A stretch of 64,000 bases of DNA from Streptomyces coffeae (GCF_016741875.1 NZ_JAERRF010000001.1:62001-126000), one strand, 5' to 3'. Positions 53,522 to 63,064 are shown, counted from the first letter of the stretch. Notes: generated by a model not told the origin, from the letters alone. Made by a program: numbers and translations.

Positions 53522-54637
53522 TCAGCGGCGCTGCTGGGAGAGCCGGAACGCGTCCGCGGCGAGGACGGCGGCGGCTTCCCTGGTCGCGTGGGCGAGACGT
53601 TCGGTGCGGATCGGGCCACCGGCCGCCAAGTGCCGGTCGTACGGCAGCATCCGGACGCTCGCCCCGGTGGCGGTGAGCTGCTGGGCCGCCTTGCCGAGGT
53701 CGATGCCGGAGTGCGGGACGAGTTCGGTGAGGACGACGACGGTTCCGGCGAGCATGTGGCGGGGCAGCCCTTGCATCCACTCCAGCACCGCGCGGGTGCT
53801 GGTGATGCCCTCGAGGGTGGCGGGCGCGGTCAGCACCCGGGCCTGGGCGGCCGAGAGCGCGACCCGGGCGACCTCGGCGGGCAGCGTCTCGCAGTCGACG
53901 ACGGTTACGCCGAAGTAGCGGCGCAGCGAGACCATGACCCGCTCGTACGCCTTGGTGTCGAGCATCGCGCCGATCTGGCCCTGGCTGCCGGGGAGCAGCC
54001 AGGCGTTGCCCGGGAGTTGGACGAGATAGCCGGTGACGTCGAGCAGGGACATCTGCGGTTCGACGATCCCGGCCAGGTCGCCGGTGGTCCAGCGCACGGA
54101 CTCGGCGCCGAGCCGCGAGGGGAGCGAGCCGAGGGCCGGGTCGGCCTCGACGAGGAGGACCGGGTCCTGCCGGTAGTGCGCGTACGTCATGCCGAGCAGC
54201 GCGGCCACGGTCGACTTGCCCGCGCCACCGCGGATGGAGGTGACGGCGATCTGGCGGCCGGTGGTCACGGGCTGCTGGAGGATCTCGGCGGTGGCGGTGG
54301 TCTCGGCGACCTCGCGCGCGGCCGAGGAGGAGACGGTACGGCGCAGGGTGCGCGCGGCGCGCGCGGCCAGGTGCTCACCGTGGCGCGGCCGGTGCGCGGC
54401 GGCGGCGAGGGCGGGGTCGACCACGGGGCGGGAGTCGGGGGTGCGCGGGGGCGGCGGGGCCGGGTGGGGCGCGCTCGGTGGTGGGGTCTGCGGCGGGGTG
54501 GTGCCCTGCCGCGGGGCGTTGGGGGGTGGCGCCTCCACGGGATCATCCATCGGGCCATCCACCCGGGCATCCATCGGGGCGCCGTTGTCCCGCAGGGTGC
54601 GCAGCACATCGCCCTGCCAGTTGTCCGCGTTCGCCAT
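53522..54637 (-). CDS. MinD/ParA-like ATPase of the type VII locus
   Basis: The 371-residue protein has a Pro-rich disordered N-terminal third (residues about 20-85) and a MinD-like ATPase domain with deviant Walker A SIRGGAGKSTVAALLG and DCETLPAEVARVAL. Its Pro-rich tail is like the EspI-type proteins of ESX-1, so a regulatory role in secretion is plausible. ATG 54637 follows AGAGGG at five bases. The gap to eccC is 18 bases. Confidence 0.85.
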   Translation of the reverse strand: MANADNWQGDVLRTLRDNGAPMDARVDGPMDDPVEAPPPNAPRQGTTPPQTPPPSAPHPAPPPPRTPDSRPVVDPALAAAAHRPRHGEHLAARAARTLRRTVSSSAAREVAETTATAEILQQPVTTGRQIAVTSIRGGAGKSTVAALLGMTYAHYRQDPVLLVEADPALGSLPSRLGAESVRWTTGDLAGIVEPQMSLLDVTGYLVQLPGNAWLLPGSQGQIGAMLDTKAYERVMVSLRRYFGVTVVDCETLPAEVARVALSAAQARVLTAPATLEGITSTRAVLEWMQGLPRHMLAGTVVVLTELVPHSGIDLGKAAQQLTATGASVRMLPYDRHLAAGGPIRTERLAHATREAAAVLAADAFRLSQQRR

Positions 54638-54688
54638 GTCGGCCCTCTTTCCCACCTGCCACCCCGCCCGGAGGGCTGCGCGATCGAC

Positions 54689-56041
54689 TCAGAACTTGTT
54701 GAGGAGCTGTCCGTAGACGCCGAACACACCGACGGCGAGCGGGAAGAGTCCCACGACGCCGATGGATTCGGTCAGATCGGCCACCCGTCGCAGCCGGACC
54801 CGTACATGCTCGGGCGGCTGCACTGCCAGGACGAGCAGCGGCAGCACGGCGGCCGCGCACAGCACGGCGAGCGGTCCGGTGCCCCCGGTATGCCCCATCC
54901 ACACGACCACCAGACGTACGACGAGGACCGCGGCGGCCGCGATCAGCGTCACGACCTCGGCGATCAACGGGAAGGCGCGCGCCCTGGAGAGCAGTACCAG
55001 GGCGACGACCGAGGAGAGCGTCATCGTCCACACGGTCGGCTCGTCGGCCACGGTGAGCAGCCAGGCGCCGGCCGCCGCGGAGGCCGCGGTGACCATCGTC
55101 GCGAGGGCGAGGCCGCGGTGCGTGGCCGCGAGCGCGTTGCCCACCTGGTGACGGCTGACGGACGTCCCGGCGGAGCGGCGGTCGTCGAGCGCGGTGAGGC
55201 CGGAGGCCATGAGGGCGAGCCGTGGCAGCAGCCCGAGGAGGATTACGGAGAAGACCGCCATCACGGCGCCGAGCCGGGCCGTGTTGTCCTGCACGGCGGC
55301 GACGGCCAGCCACGCGATGGCGAGCGCGGTGGTGGCCGCGGCGCCGACGAGGCCGCCGCGGCCGAGCGGTGAGAAGTAGCCGAGCAGGACCAGTGTCAGG
55401 ACGACCGCGCCCGCGACGGCGGCGAGCCGCGCGGTCCCCGACCAGTCGTGGGCGTCGGCGGCGGTCCACGCGGCCAGGACGCCGAGCCCGCCGGAGGTGA
55501 TCAGCAGCGCGGTGGCGAGCCCGCGGTTGCCGCGGCCGAGCTTGGCGGCGGCCGCACCGGCCGCGGCGAGGACGAGCGCGACGAGCGTGAGGGCGGTGGC
55601 GAGCGCGTCGAGGGCGACCTCGCGGCGGGCGAGCAGCGCGGCGAGCACCGCGAAGACGACGGTCGCCACACCCGCGCTGATCCGGCGCGCGGCCGGACGC
55701 CAGCGCCAGGTCTGGAGGTCCAGGTCGTCCGCCACGAGATCGGTGACGTCGTGCACCACGGGCGCGGGCGGCGCCGCGTGCGCCCGTACGAGCCGCAGCA
55801 CGGCCCCGTCGGCGACCTCGGCCGAGGAGAGGGTGGCGTCATGCGGCAGGGCGGAGCCGTCGGCTGTGATCAACTGCCGGGTCATCGGCCGCGATGCGGC
55901 CCGGTCGTCCAGCAACTGGAGGATGTCCGGCAGCAATTGCCCGATCGGAGCGTCGGACGGCAGGACGATATCCGCCCGGCGGCGCTCGCCGATCAGCGTC
56001 ACCCGGGTGAGCTGTGTCCGGGAAGTCGATGCTGTGTTCAC
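54689..56041 (-). CDS. eccD: Type VII secretion membrane pore protein EccD
   Basis: The 450-residue protein has the YukD-like ubiquitin-fold N-terminus (TRVTLIGERRRADIVLPSDA, residues 10-30) followed by about 11 transmembrane helices, as in EccD. It forms the central channel subunit. GTG 56041 or 56044 is the start; neither has a clean ribosome-binding site, but the conserved N-terminus begins there. Downstream the MinD-like gene follows at about 50 bases. Confidence 0.9.
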   Translation of the reverse strand: MNTASTSRTQLTRVTLIGERRRADIVLPSDAPIGQLLPDILQLLDDRAASRPMTRQLITADGSALPHDATLSSAEVADGAVLRLVRAHAAPPAPVVHDVTDLVADDLDLQTWRWRPAARRISAGVATVVFAVLAALLARREVALDALATALTLVALVLAAAGAAAAKLGRGNRGLATALLITSGGLGVLAAWTAADAHDWSGTARLAAVAGAVVLTLVLLGYFSPLGRGGLVGAAATTALAIAWLAVAAVQDNTARLGAVMAVFSVILLGLLPRLALMASGLTALDDRRSAGTSVSRHQVGNALAATHRGLALATMVTAASAAAGAWLLTVADEPTVWTMTLSSVVALVLLSRARAFPLIAEVVTLIAAAAVLVVRLVVVWMGHTGGTGPLAVLCAAAVLPLLVLAVQPPEHVRVRLRRVADLTESIGVVGLFPLAVGVFGVYGQLLNKF

Positions 56042-56096
56042 CACTGATGGGAACCTATCGTCGCGACGTCGAGGGCATGGAACCTGGTGGGCATCA

Positions 56097-56438
56097 TCAT
56101 GAACTCTTGTCGGTTTTCTCGGACTTCTCGGAATTCTTTGGATGTGGTGTCTGGGGCGGCTGCTGATACTGCTGTTCCTGGCGCTGCCGCTTCTCCTGCT
56201 CGTTCTTCTGCTTCTGCAAGGTGTGCTGGAGGAACGACCATCCGACGCAACCCGCGCACAGGACGGCGGCGATGGCGATTCCGGCGAACATCTTGCCGAT
56301 CCGCTCATCCGCCGTACGCCGCGCCCGCTGAGCGCCGAACAGCAGCGCGTCCCGCATTCTGCGGCGGCGTACGGCCACGGACTCCAGGAGCTGGCTGTCG
56401 TAATCCCGTGCCACTGGTCTCGGAATCCCCCTCCTCAC
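56097..56438 (-). CDS. Small single-span protein of the type VII locus
   Basis: The 113-residue protein has a basic N-terminal part (DYDSQLLESVAVRRRRMRDA), one transmembrane helix (IAIAAVLCAGCVGWSFLQH) and a Gln/Lys/Ser-rich outer tail. Similar proteins sit next to eccD in Streptomyces ESX-like loci as I recall. A GTG at 56414, with GGAGGGGG twelve bases upstream, is an alternative start. It may act as a small accessory subunit. Confidence 0.7.
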   Translation of the reverse strand: MRRGIPRPVARDYDSQLLESVAVRRRRMRDALLFGAQRARRTADERIGKMFAGIAIAAVLCAGCVGWSFLQHTLQKQKNEQEKRQRQEQQYQQPPQTPHPKNSEKSEKTDKSS

Positions 56439-56514
56439 TGCCTCTATGCAACGTAAGCCATCGTGCGGGGGCCGTACACCCCGGGTCAGGGGATGCCGAG
56501 CCGAGGATTGCAGC

Positions 56515-56658
56515 TCAGGGTGGCGTGAAGGGGCGCGCAGGCAGGGCGGCAGGGGCGTACTCCGCCATGTGGTCGCCGACGTCGCCTCGGCGCCGCAGTG
56601 GCTTCGCCGGGTGCTCCGGCATGAACGTGCCGCTGGGCGGAACGCCCGGAGCCGGCAT
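56515..56658 (-). CDS. Small 47-residue protein
   Basis: MPAPGVPPSGTFMPEHPAKP starts a 47-residue Pro-rich protein with central RRRGDVGDHMAEY. AGGAG eight bases before the ATG at 56658 supports it, as does the position 30 bases after the immunity-like gene and 76 bases before the next. It is too short for firm recognition, but composition and ribosome-binding site argue for a real gene. Confidence 0.5.
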   Translation of the reverse strand: MPAPGVPPSGTFMPEHPAKPLRRRGDVGDHMAEYAPAALPARPFTPP

Positions 56659-56688
56659 CAGTCTCACTCCTGGAAGCGTCGCCAGACG

Positions 56689-57333
56689 TCATAGCCTGTC
56701 CGTGACGTCGGGGCCTGAGCCGTCGTCGCGGGCGTCGGGGGTTGCGATGCCCAATTCCGTGGCCGAACCGAAGTACGTGGGTTCGCCGGGCTCCCCGGAC
56801 ACGCCCAGCAGAGCATTCAGGTCCTCGATGGCGGCCGTGAGGCGAGGCGCATTGCGCTGGTGCACATCGGGGTGCGGCCGGCCCGCGAAGTCGAACCAGC
56901 CCCAAATGTCATGGTGGACAGCGAGTTCAGCGGAGAGCCCAACGGGGGCAGGGGAGACCGACAGGTCCAGCAGGCGCGGCTCGGTATGAGGCGTGCCCTG
57001 GGCGTCGACCCACCGTCCCGGCCCCACGACGTGCAGGTCGTCGACGTCGGCGTCCGGGAATCCGACGGGACGGCTACCACGCACTCGCTCGGGAAGCGCT
57101 GCATCACTGAGGGGAACCGTCAGCGCCAGGTTCGTCGTGATGTTGATTCCGCCCGAGTCGAGTACGTACCAACGGTATTCGAGGCGCTGCGGCGTCAGAA
57201 GGTCGTGCGCTGCGAGGACCTCTGCCATGCGGGCCGCCGTGGTCAAAGCCGACTCCAGGCCGGGTGGTGCGAATTCTTCGAGATCCCAGAGCCATGATCC
57301 GCATTCACGCGGAGCGCGCATCAGGGTCGACAT
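56689..57333 (-). CDS. Probable immunity protein for the adjacent toxin
   Basis: The 214-residue acidic protein (RLEYRWYVLDSGGINITTNL, HDIWGWFDFAGRPHPDVHQR) has no signal peptide or enzyme motif. It starts 8 bases after the toxin stop, which is the usual position of an immunity gene in polymorphic toxin operons. GTGAGG lies upstream of the ATG. I do not recognise the family, so the role is inferred from context. Confidence 0.6.
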   Translation of the reverse strand: MSTLMRAPRECGSWLWDLEEFAPPGLESALTTAARMAEVLAAHDLLTPQRLEYRWYVLDSGGINITTNLALTVPLSDAALPERVRGSRPVGFPDADVDDLHVVGPGRWVDAQGTPHTEPRLLDLSVSPAPVGLSAELAVHHDIWGWFDFAGRPHPDVHQRNAPRLTAAIEDLNALLGVSGEPGEPTYFGSATELGIATPDARDDGSGPDVTDRL

Positions 57334-57341
57334 GCATTACC

Positions 57342-59963
57342 TCACGGGAGAACGGGACGGTTGGGCGGAACGGTGATGGACCCATCGTGGAAGCGTAGCT
57401 GAAATGTAGCCCCTGCCTTCCGGGCCTGGAATTCTACTTCCTTGAACATCTTGGCGTTGAGATCCGCGAGCGACTGATGCACATCGAGAATCGCGAACTT
57501 CTTCGTGGCTGCGTCGGGTAGGAGTTGCTTGCCCGCCTTCTTGGCCGCACTCCTGATCCCGGAGATATTGTCCACGTCCTTCAGCTGATAGCCGAAGCCC
57601 GGCGTACCGTCGGGATGGAGCGTCGTGACGTCCAGATCGAGACCGGTTACATCGTCTTCGAGCTCGAACGCAAGGCGATTAAAGCCCCTGTTCTGCAGCT
57701 CTGTTGCATGAGTCAGAGCCATATATGCGGCCGGGACCATGCCCTTTTGTTCCTTGCTCGAAGCCTGCTTGCACATGTCGAGGATCTTGTTGTAGTTCTG
57801 CGCGTCACTGAGATGCCCGCGCGAGATCAGGTCGGCGACTTCGGCGCCGAAGGGTTCTTTGCGCAGGGTGCGTAGCACACTCGCCTGATCCTGTGGAGCC
57901 ATCTTCGCACGGGTGAGCGCATCCGTGAGCGCGGCTTCCTGCTCGGGACGCATGGGTTCGGTAGGGGGGTGTGACGCCTCGCTGCCCCGGCTGTACCGAT
58001 CCGGAGCGATCTCGTCTATGGGGGAGCCAGGATGTGCTCCCCCAGGTACCTCAGGGTGCCCCCCACTCGACGGAATCTGTCCCGCCTCGTGGGTCGGTCC
58101 TGTCGGACCTCCCTCGCTGCCTGTGCTGGGGCCGTCATTGTGGCTGCTGTGTCCGCCGCTGCCGCTCTCGCCATGGTGGCCACCGCTGTTGGGACCGTCG
58201 CCGTGGTTGCCGGACGGCGGCTCGTGGCTGGCCGACGGGCCCGGGCCGTGGTCGTGGGCGTGGCCGCCGGGGAGGTTGTCGCCCGCGTGGCCACCCGGGA
58301 GGTTGTCTCCGGCCCGGCCGCCGGGAAGGTTGTCTCCGGCCCGGCCGCCGGGCAGGTTGTCACCGGTGCGCCCGCCCGGGATGTCGTCACCGACGCGTCC
58401 GCCCGGCAGGTCGTCGCCGAGGCGGCCGATGTCGTCCAGGCCGCCGCCCAGGTTGATGTGGGCGGCGTTGTCGGGGGTGCGGGCGCCTGCGGCGACGAGG
58501 TCGGGTTGGCGGGTGGGGCTGTCAACCCTGGGAACGTCGGAGCCCGCCGGGCGGTCCACGATGTCCCTGGGGGCGTGGGCCCCGTCGTGCGCGAGCGAGC
58601 CGTCGGACTTGTAGATGTTGCCGTCGGTGTCCATGAAGCGCGGGGCGCCTTCTCCCGGCAGTTTGACGCTGCCCGGGGGCAGGAGGCCGCCGTCGGGCAG
58701 GGCGACGCTGTCCTTGGGGATCCTGGCCGCGTCGTCCGGGATGGGCGAACCGGAACCGTCGGGGAGATGAACCTTGCCGTCGGGGGTGAGGTAGGAGCCC
58801 TCCGGGATGTGGACCGTGCCGTCGGGCAGTTGGGGGATGTCGATGGACTCGATCCCCTTCAGCCCCTTGGCGATGTCGCCGATCTTCGACAGACCCGCGC
58901 CCGCGCCCTTGGTGATGTAGGTCATCGGGTCGATGACCTTCCCCGCCTTGCTCGCGGCGGCGAGGGTCTTGGCGACGGCGCCCGCCTTGCCCGCGCCGGA
59001 CGCGGCGCCACCCGCGCCGCCGGTGAAGACGGTGGTCAGCACGTTGAAGGTGACCGCTCCCGCGGCGCGGCCGGGGTTCTTGCCCCATTCGTCCCAGGCG
59101 ACGAGGGCTTTGCCGGTCTCCTTCATGGCCGTCCGGGAGTCGCGCAGCCAGGAGGGGAGTTTGTCGTCCGGGAGGGCCCAGAAGAGGGTGCCCGCGCCGG
59201 GGATGGAGGTGATGGCCAGGCCGGTGGCGAGTTGGGCCAGGCCCTTCCATGCCTTGCCCATGGCGTCCCAGCCGCCGAAGCCGACGAGGGTGCCCAGGCC
59301 CTTGAGGGTGCCCCACACGCCGTCGACGATCAGGCCGTCCCAGACGAAGGACTTGACCCAGTGGCCGATCTCCCAGGCGTGGTGCTTCTCCTCGACCGGG
59401 TCGCCCCAGGGGAGCTTGGCCTTCGCCATGTCGTCCGCGTTGAACCCGTACTGGTTCTCGCGGTCCGACCCGTCCCCGGCGACCATCTGGGCGCCGTGGA
59501 ACAACGCGGTGATCTTGTTGTGGCAGGTGCGCTCGGCGGCCCAGAACGCGGCGACGGTCCGGGTGATGTCATCGCGCAGCTGGTTGTGTTCGTCGACCTT
59601 GTCTTCGTCGTACTGCCAGTCGTCGTCGCCCTTGTGGTCGTTGACGAACGTGGTGGCGGTCGTCTTGAGGTTGGCCAGCTTGGTGACCAGGGGGCGGATC
59701 TCGGTGGCGTACTCCGACAGGGCCGTGGCGACCGTTCCCACGTCATCGGCGAAGCCATCGGCGCGGTCCTTGACCGGTTGGGTGGTCGCGAAGAGCTGCT
59801 CGGCCTCGGGCGCCTTGTAGTAGGCAGAGAGACCCTGGAAGTGACTGTGGACATCGGCGCCGACGGTACGGATATGACCGGCGTCCTTCTTCAGCCCGGT
59901 GTAGGCCTTTTCCAGAAGATCCAGATCACCGGTGTACTGGGGAATCTCCTCAGGCTTGATCAT
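57342..59963 (-). CDS. Type VII-secreted polymorphic toxin with a putative nuclease tail
   Basis: The 873-residue protein has a WXG100/LXG-like helical N-terminus (residues 1-160), a middle region with small hydrophobic segments (Gly/Ala-rich, about 240-340), beta-type repeats of the form LPDGxVxIPxGS (about 375-445), six [13 protein letters not shown] 9-residue repeats, and an acidic Gly/Ser/His linker. The last ~190 residues form a separate domain. [16 protein letters not shown] followed by GFGYQLKDV resembles a PD-(D/E)xK nuclease core with QxK, so a DNase/RNase toxin is likely but unproven. The start overlaps the upstream stop (ATGA) and the immunity-like gene follows at 8 bases. Confidence 0.8.
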   Translation of the reverse strand: MIKPEEIPQYTGDLDLLEKAYTGLKKDAGHIRTVGADVHSHFQGLSAYYKAPEAEQLFATTQPVKDRADGFADDVGTVATALSEYATEIRPLVTKLANLKTTATTFVNDHKGDDDWQYDEDKVDEHNQLRDDITRTVAAFWAAERTCHNKITALFHGAQMVAGDGSDRENQYGFNADDMAKAKLPWGDPVEEKHHAWEIGHWVKSFVWDGLIVDGVWGTLKGLGTLVGFGGWDAMGKAWKGLAQLATGLAITSIPGAGTLFWALPDDKLPSWLRDSRTAMKETGKALVAWDEWGKNPGRAAGAVTFNVLTTVFTGGAGGAASGAGKAGAVAKTLAAASKAGKVIDPMTYITKGAGAGLSKIGDIAKGLKGIESIDIPQLPDGTVHIPEGSYLTPDGKVHLPDGSGSPIPDDAARIPKDSVALPDGGLLPPGSVKLPGEGAPRFMDTDGNIYKSDGSLAHDGAHAPRDIVDRPAGSDVPRVDSPTRQPDLVAAGARTPDNAAHINLGGGLDDIGRLGDDLPGGRVGDDIPGGRTGDNLPGGRAGDNLPGGRAGDNLPGGHAGDNLPGGHAHDHGPGPSASHEPPSGNHGDGPNSGGHHGESGSGGHSSHNDGPSTGSEGGPTGPTHEAGQIPSSGGHPEVPGGAHPGSPIDEIAPDRYSRGSEASHPPTEPMRPEQEAALTDALTRAKMAPQDQASVLRTLRKEPFGAEVADLISRGHLSDAQNYNKILDMCKQASSKEQKGMVPAAYMALTHATELQNRGFNRLAFELEDDVTGLDLDVTTLHPDGTPGFGYQLKDVDNISGIRSAAKKAGKQLLPDAATKKFAILDVHQSLADLNAKMFKEVEFQARKAGATFQLRFHDGSITVPPNRPVLP
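58258..58419. repeat. 27-bp tandem repeat, six copies, in the toxin gene
   Basis: Six imperfect 27-base units encode GD(D/N)(L/I)PGG(R/H)x repeats just before the His/Gly/Ser-rich linker. The frame-preserving unit allows length variation of the linker between the export part and the toxin tip. Confidence 0.8.
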
Positions 59964-60349
59964 TTGGTCTGTATCCCCGGCTTCTTCGGGTCCAGATCGG
60001 GGTCGCGCAGAGCCTTGTGCTGGGCCTCGGCGGCCATGTGCAGATCACCGTTGAGGTACTCGGTCGTGGCATTCATCGCGCCCTTCAGCGACTTGCCCGC
60101 TCGCGCCGCGATGAACTTCAGATCGGGTGTGGCGTGGGTGGAGAACTGGGAGAGGGCCAGGGCGACCAGGCCCCCCTTGGCCTTCTCCCCTCCCTTGCCG
60201 GCGTCGGCACTGATGGTGCCGGCATTCTCCGCCGCCGATTGAAGGTGGCTGCCGTACGACTTCGCGTGCGTCTCGATCTTCGCCGCGAACTCACCCGTTG
60301 TCTTGAGTACGCCCGAAATACCCTGTGGCTTCAGATCCCAGCCCGTCAT
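59960..60349 (-). CDS. WXG100-like small protein (DUF6507-like)
   Basis: The 129-residue helical protein ([40 protein letters not shown]) fits the small helical-hairpin proteins encoded before type VII toxins. GGGGGG precedes the ATG, and the stop overlaps the toxin start by four bases. It is likely a chaperone/targeting partner of the toxin, as known for such adjacent small genes. Confidence 0.75.
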   Translation of the reverse strand: MTGWDLKPQGISGVLKTTGEFAAKIETHAKSYGSHLQSAAENAGTISADAGKGGEKAKGGLVALALSQFSTHATPDLKFIAARAGKSLKGAMNATTEYLNGDLHMAAEAQHKALRDPDLDPKKPGIQTK

Positions 60350-60392
60350 GAGCCCCCCCAGTGAACGTCAGCGGTGCCGTCGGCTACGCGGC

Positions 60393-60704
60393 TCAGCCGA
60401 TGTTGTCGACCGCGGCCTTCGCGCGCGACAGCGTGTGCTGCGCGGTGCCGTCGTTCTTCTCCAGTGTTGTCTTCAGCAGCTGGATGATGTTCTTGACCTC
60501 CTGCGAGGACCGGTTCCAGCGCTGCTCCTTGCCGTGGTACTCATCCGCCACACCGTCCGCCCTGAAGTCGGCCATCGCCGCCTTCACCTGGGCGTCGCGC
60601 GCGGTGATCACTTCTTCCAGGCGGGCGATCACCGCCTGGATGTTGCCCTGTGCGTCCGCGGACGCGCCCGTGTCGTACGAGCGGCGGTCACTGCCGGCAG
60701 CCAT
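60393..60704 (-). CDS. ESAT-6-like small protein
   Basis: The 103-residue all-helical protein has the two-helix pattern with a turn at HGKEQRWNRSSQEV, where RWN takes the position of WXG. It has no signal peptide. With the next gene it forms the Esx-like pair of the locus. Its start has GGGGAG about ten bases upstream. Confidence 0.8.
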   Translation of the reverse strand: MAAGSDRRSYDTGASADAQGNIQAVIARLEEVITARDAQVKAAMADFRADGVADEYHGKEQRWNRSSQEVKNIIQLLKTTLEKNDGTAQHTLSRAKAAVDNIG

Positions 60705-60755
60705 GAATGCTCACTCCCCGTTGAGCTCGAAGGAATCGCGGTCAGCGGCCGAAGA

Positions 60756-61088
60756 TCAACGGCCGGAGAAACGGGCCGCGTCGAAGTTGGCCGCGGACAT
60801 CTGTGTCCGCGCGTTGTCACCTTGTTCCTGGTCACCCGAGCCGAATGCCGAGTCCATCCCCGACTGTCCACCCAGGATCGAGGACAGCGCACCGTGCAGC
60901 GACTGCGAGATCTCGTCCGACCGTGATTTGAACGAGTCGAACGCAGCCTTGCCGGAGCCGTTGAACTTTCCCTCCAACGGTTCGGCTGCCTGCACGAGTT
61001 GGCGAATCAACGCACCGAGATCGTCACTCGACCCGCGCGACTTCGACTGCAAGGTCGACAGGGTCTGAGCCCCCATGTCGAACTTCAT
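60756..61088 (-). CDS. WXG100-type Esx protein
   Basis: The 110-residue protein shows a helix-turn-helix hairpin with FNGSGKAAFDSF at the turn (FNG replacing WxG), a common variant in the WXG100 family. GAGGGGG precedes the ATG at 61088. It is the first gene of the minus-strand type VII operon. The C-terminus ends in RFSGR, without a clear YxxxD/E signal, so that signal may be supplied by the partner. Confidence 0.85.
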   Translation of the reverse strand: MKFDMGAQTLSTLQSKSRGSSDDLGALIRQLVQAAEPLEGKFNGSGKAAFDSFKSRSDEISQSLHGALSSILGGQSGMDSAFGSGDQEQGDNARTQMSAANFDAARFSGR

Positions 61089-61611
61089 CTGGCCCCCTCG
61101 CCGAGCTAATAGAAGGTCGTTTCCAGAGCCATCCTTCCAACTACGCCAACCAGTCGCAACGTTGAATCAATAGGCTGTGACATAGGCGTGACAGGTGTGC
61201 CGAAACTCTCAAGATTTGTTCACGTGTCGCACCCTGTCGCCGGTTCGTCTCCGTGGTCCACGTCGCGGCGTGACTGGACGAGAGGCCCGCGCGTCGCTCG
61301 GTCGGGCACGCGGGTGGGGAAGCGTGGGCGGCCGCTGGTCGGCCTCAGGGGGCGAGCCAGACCGGTGAGAGCCGGATCGTCGGCGTCGCGCGGGAGGCCG
61401 CGGGGCCTGTTTCGTGCCCGGCCGCGGGTCGGCGCGGCCTGGGGGATGGTGCTGACGGTGGGTCAGTCGTGGCCGCTCCGGGGTGGGCCGGACGCCGGGC
61501 CATCCGCACCGCTTCCGGCGTGCCGCCGAGATTTCTAGGAATGAAGGTGTAGAGGGTGGGTACACGCGTCTCCAATCAGCCTATGCATGCAGCCGATACA
61601 GGGAGTGCGAC
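61089..61611. other. Divergent promoter region between the Esx genes and the sigma-factor gene
   Basis: The 523 bases start with an A/T-richer part (61,100-61,230) that suits a promoter for the type VII operon and continue with GC-rich sequence without a recognisable gene. The sigma factor's frame is open for 43 codons upstream of its GTG, without a ribosome-binding site. I see no clear operator. Confidence 0.45.
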
Positions 61612-62493
61612 GTGAACGGCACGGCACCCGTGGTCTCGTCAGCTATGACGGCAGCCGAAGCTGAGCAGGACAGTGGAGTTGGGCTCGCTGGCCTTCCCTC
61701 GGTGGCGGACCCCTCGAAGGTCGCGCCGAAGGACGCCAGGGCGCTGACCAAAACGTTCCTGGACCGGCTGACGGAGCTCGAAGAGGGGACGCACGAATAC
61801 CAATATGTGCGGAACACCCTGATTGAGCTCAACCTGTCGCTGGTCCGCTACGCCGCCCGGCGGTTCCGGAACCGCTCGGTGGAGATGGAGGACGTCGTCC
61901 AGGTCGGCACGATCGGTCTGATCAAGGCGATCGACCGGTTCGACCTGACCCGTGAGGTGGAGTTCACCACCTTCGCGGTCCCCTACATCGTGGGGGAGAT
62001 CAAGCGGTTCTTCCGGGACACCAGCTGGGCGGTGCATGTGCCCCGCCGGCTCCAGGAGCTGCGGATCGACCTGGCCAAGGCGAACGAGGAGCTCTTCCAG
62101 CGGTTGGACCGGTCGCCGACCACCGCCGAGCTGGCCGAGCATCTGAGCTTGAGTGAGGAGGAAGTCCTCGACGGACTGGTGGCCAGCAACGGTTACCTGA
62201 CCACCTCGCTGGACGCCCCCGCCGACCATGAGAACGGCACCACCCGGGTGACCACCTTCGCCGACCGCATCGGTGAACTCGATCCCGCCATGGAGGTCGT
62301 GGAGAACCTGCACGCCCTGAAGCCCCTGATGGAGCAGCTCGGCGAGCGGGACCGGCGGATCCTCCAGATGCGGTTCGGGGACGAGATGACCCAGTCCGAG
62401 ATCGGCGCCGAGCTGGGTGTCTCCCAGATGCATGTGTCACGGTTGCTCACGAAGGCGCTCACCCGGCTGCGCCGCGGACTGCTCGCCGAATAG
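61612..62493 (+). CDS. RNA polymerase sigma factor, SigB/SigF/SigG family
   Basis: The 293-residue group 3 sigma factor has region 2 (LSLVRYAARRFRNRSVEMED, VVQVGTIGLIKAIDRFD, FTTFAVPYIVGEIKRFFRD), region 3 and region 4 (RDRRILQMRFGDEMTQSEIG, GVSQMHVSRLLTKAL). Members of this group govern stress and development and are held by RsbW-like anti-sigma factors; the gene next to bldG in this window encodes such a protein, but a direct link is only possible. GTG 61612 follows GGGAG at six bases. A 17-bp terminator follows. Confidence 0.93.
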   Translation: MNGTAPVVSSAMTAAEAEQDSGVGLAGLPSVADPSKVAPKDARALTKTFLDRLTELEEGTHEYQYVRNTLIELNLSLVRYAARRFRNRSVEMEDVVQVGTIGLIKAIDRFDLTREVEFTTFAVPYIVGEIKRFFRDTSWAVHVPRRLQELRIDLAKANEELFQRLDRSPTTAELAEHLSLSEEEVLDGLVASNGYLTTSLDAPADHENGTTRVTTFADRIGELDPAMEVVENLHALKPLMEQLGERDRRILQMRFGDEMTQSEIGAELGVSQMHVSRLLTKALTRLRRGLLAE

Positions 62494-62523
62494 CCGCACA
62501 GCTGTATAGCCGCATAGCCGATG

Positions 62524-62562
62524 CGTAGGGGCCCGGCCGGAACCTCCGGCCGGGCCCCTACG
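62524..62562 (+). terminator. Terminator hairpin after the sigma-factor gene
   Basis: CGTAGGGGCCCGGCCGG (62524-62540) and CCGGCCGGGCCCCTACG (62546-62562) form a perfect 17-bp stem with a 5-base loop. Confidence 0.88.
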
Positions 62563-62656
62563 GCGTACGGCCGCGTACCCCCTGTGGGTGGATGGCGTGG
62601 CGTTGTGCGGAAAGGCGAGGCAGCCTTGAAGCACAGAGGTCAGAGGGTGATGAGTC

Positions 62657-63010
62657 ATGATCCAGCCAGCCGATATCCGTGAGTGGCGCGACCGCGCCGT
62701 CGTCGACGAGCAGGGCCGCAAGATCGGTTCACTCGAGGCGATCTACGTGGCCACGACCAACGACGAACCGTATATGGCCACCGTCCGTACCGGGGTGCCC
62801 ACCCGCCACCGCCTGGTGTTCGTCCCCGTCGACGACGCGATCGTCGGGCCGGGGTACGTCAAGGTCTCGTACGACCGGTCGAGGGTGAAGAAGGCCCCGT
62901 CGATCGGGACGGACGACATCCTGCCCGCGGAGCAGGAGGGGACGATCTTCCAGTACTACGGCAAGCCCTACCAGGCCGCCGCCGGTGAACGGCGGCTCGC
63001 CCGCCGCTGA
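62657..63010 (+). CDS. PRC-barrel domain protein
   Basis: The 117-residue protein opens with IREWRDRAVVDEQGRKIGSL, the typical PRC-barrel beta hairpin, and VFVPVDDAIVGPGYVKVSYD, the second half. Small PRC-barrel proteins are common stress-associated genes in Streptomyces and often lie near SigB-type regulators. No catalytic function is expected. Confidence 0.85.
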   Translation: MIQPADIREWRDRAVVDEQGRKIGSLEAIYVATTNDEPYMATVRTGVPTRHRLVFVPVDDAIVGPGYVKVSYDRSRVKKAPSIGTDDILPAEQEGTIFQYYGKPYQAAAGERRLARR

Positions 63011-63064
63011 CCCACGGCTTGCCGCTGCCCAAGGCTCGCCGCCGACCCGAGGAGACGTCGCGCC

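Noticed and set aside
58032..60242. A 736-codon plus-strand frame antisense to the toxin gene
   Set aside because: Repeats and Val/Gly/Asp-rich text mirror the toxin's Gly/Pro/Asp codons; no start signal, and the minus-strand genes are joined by an ATGA overlap.
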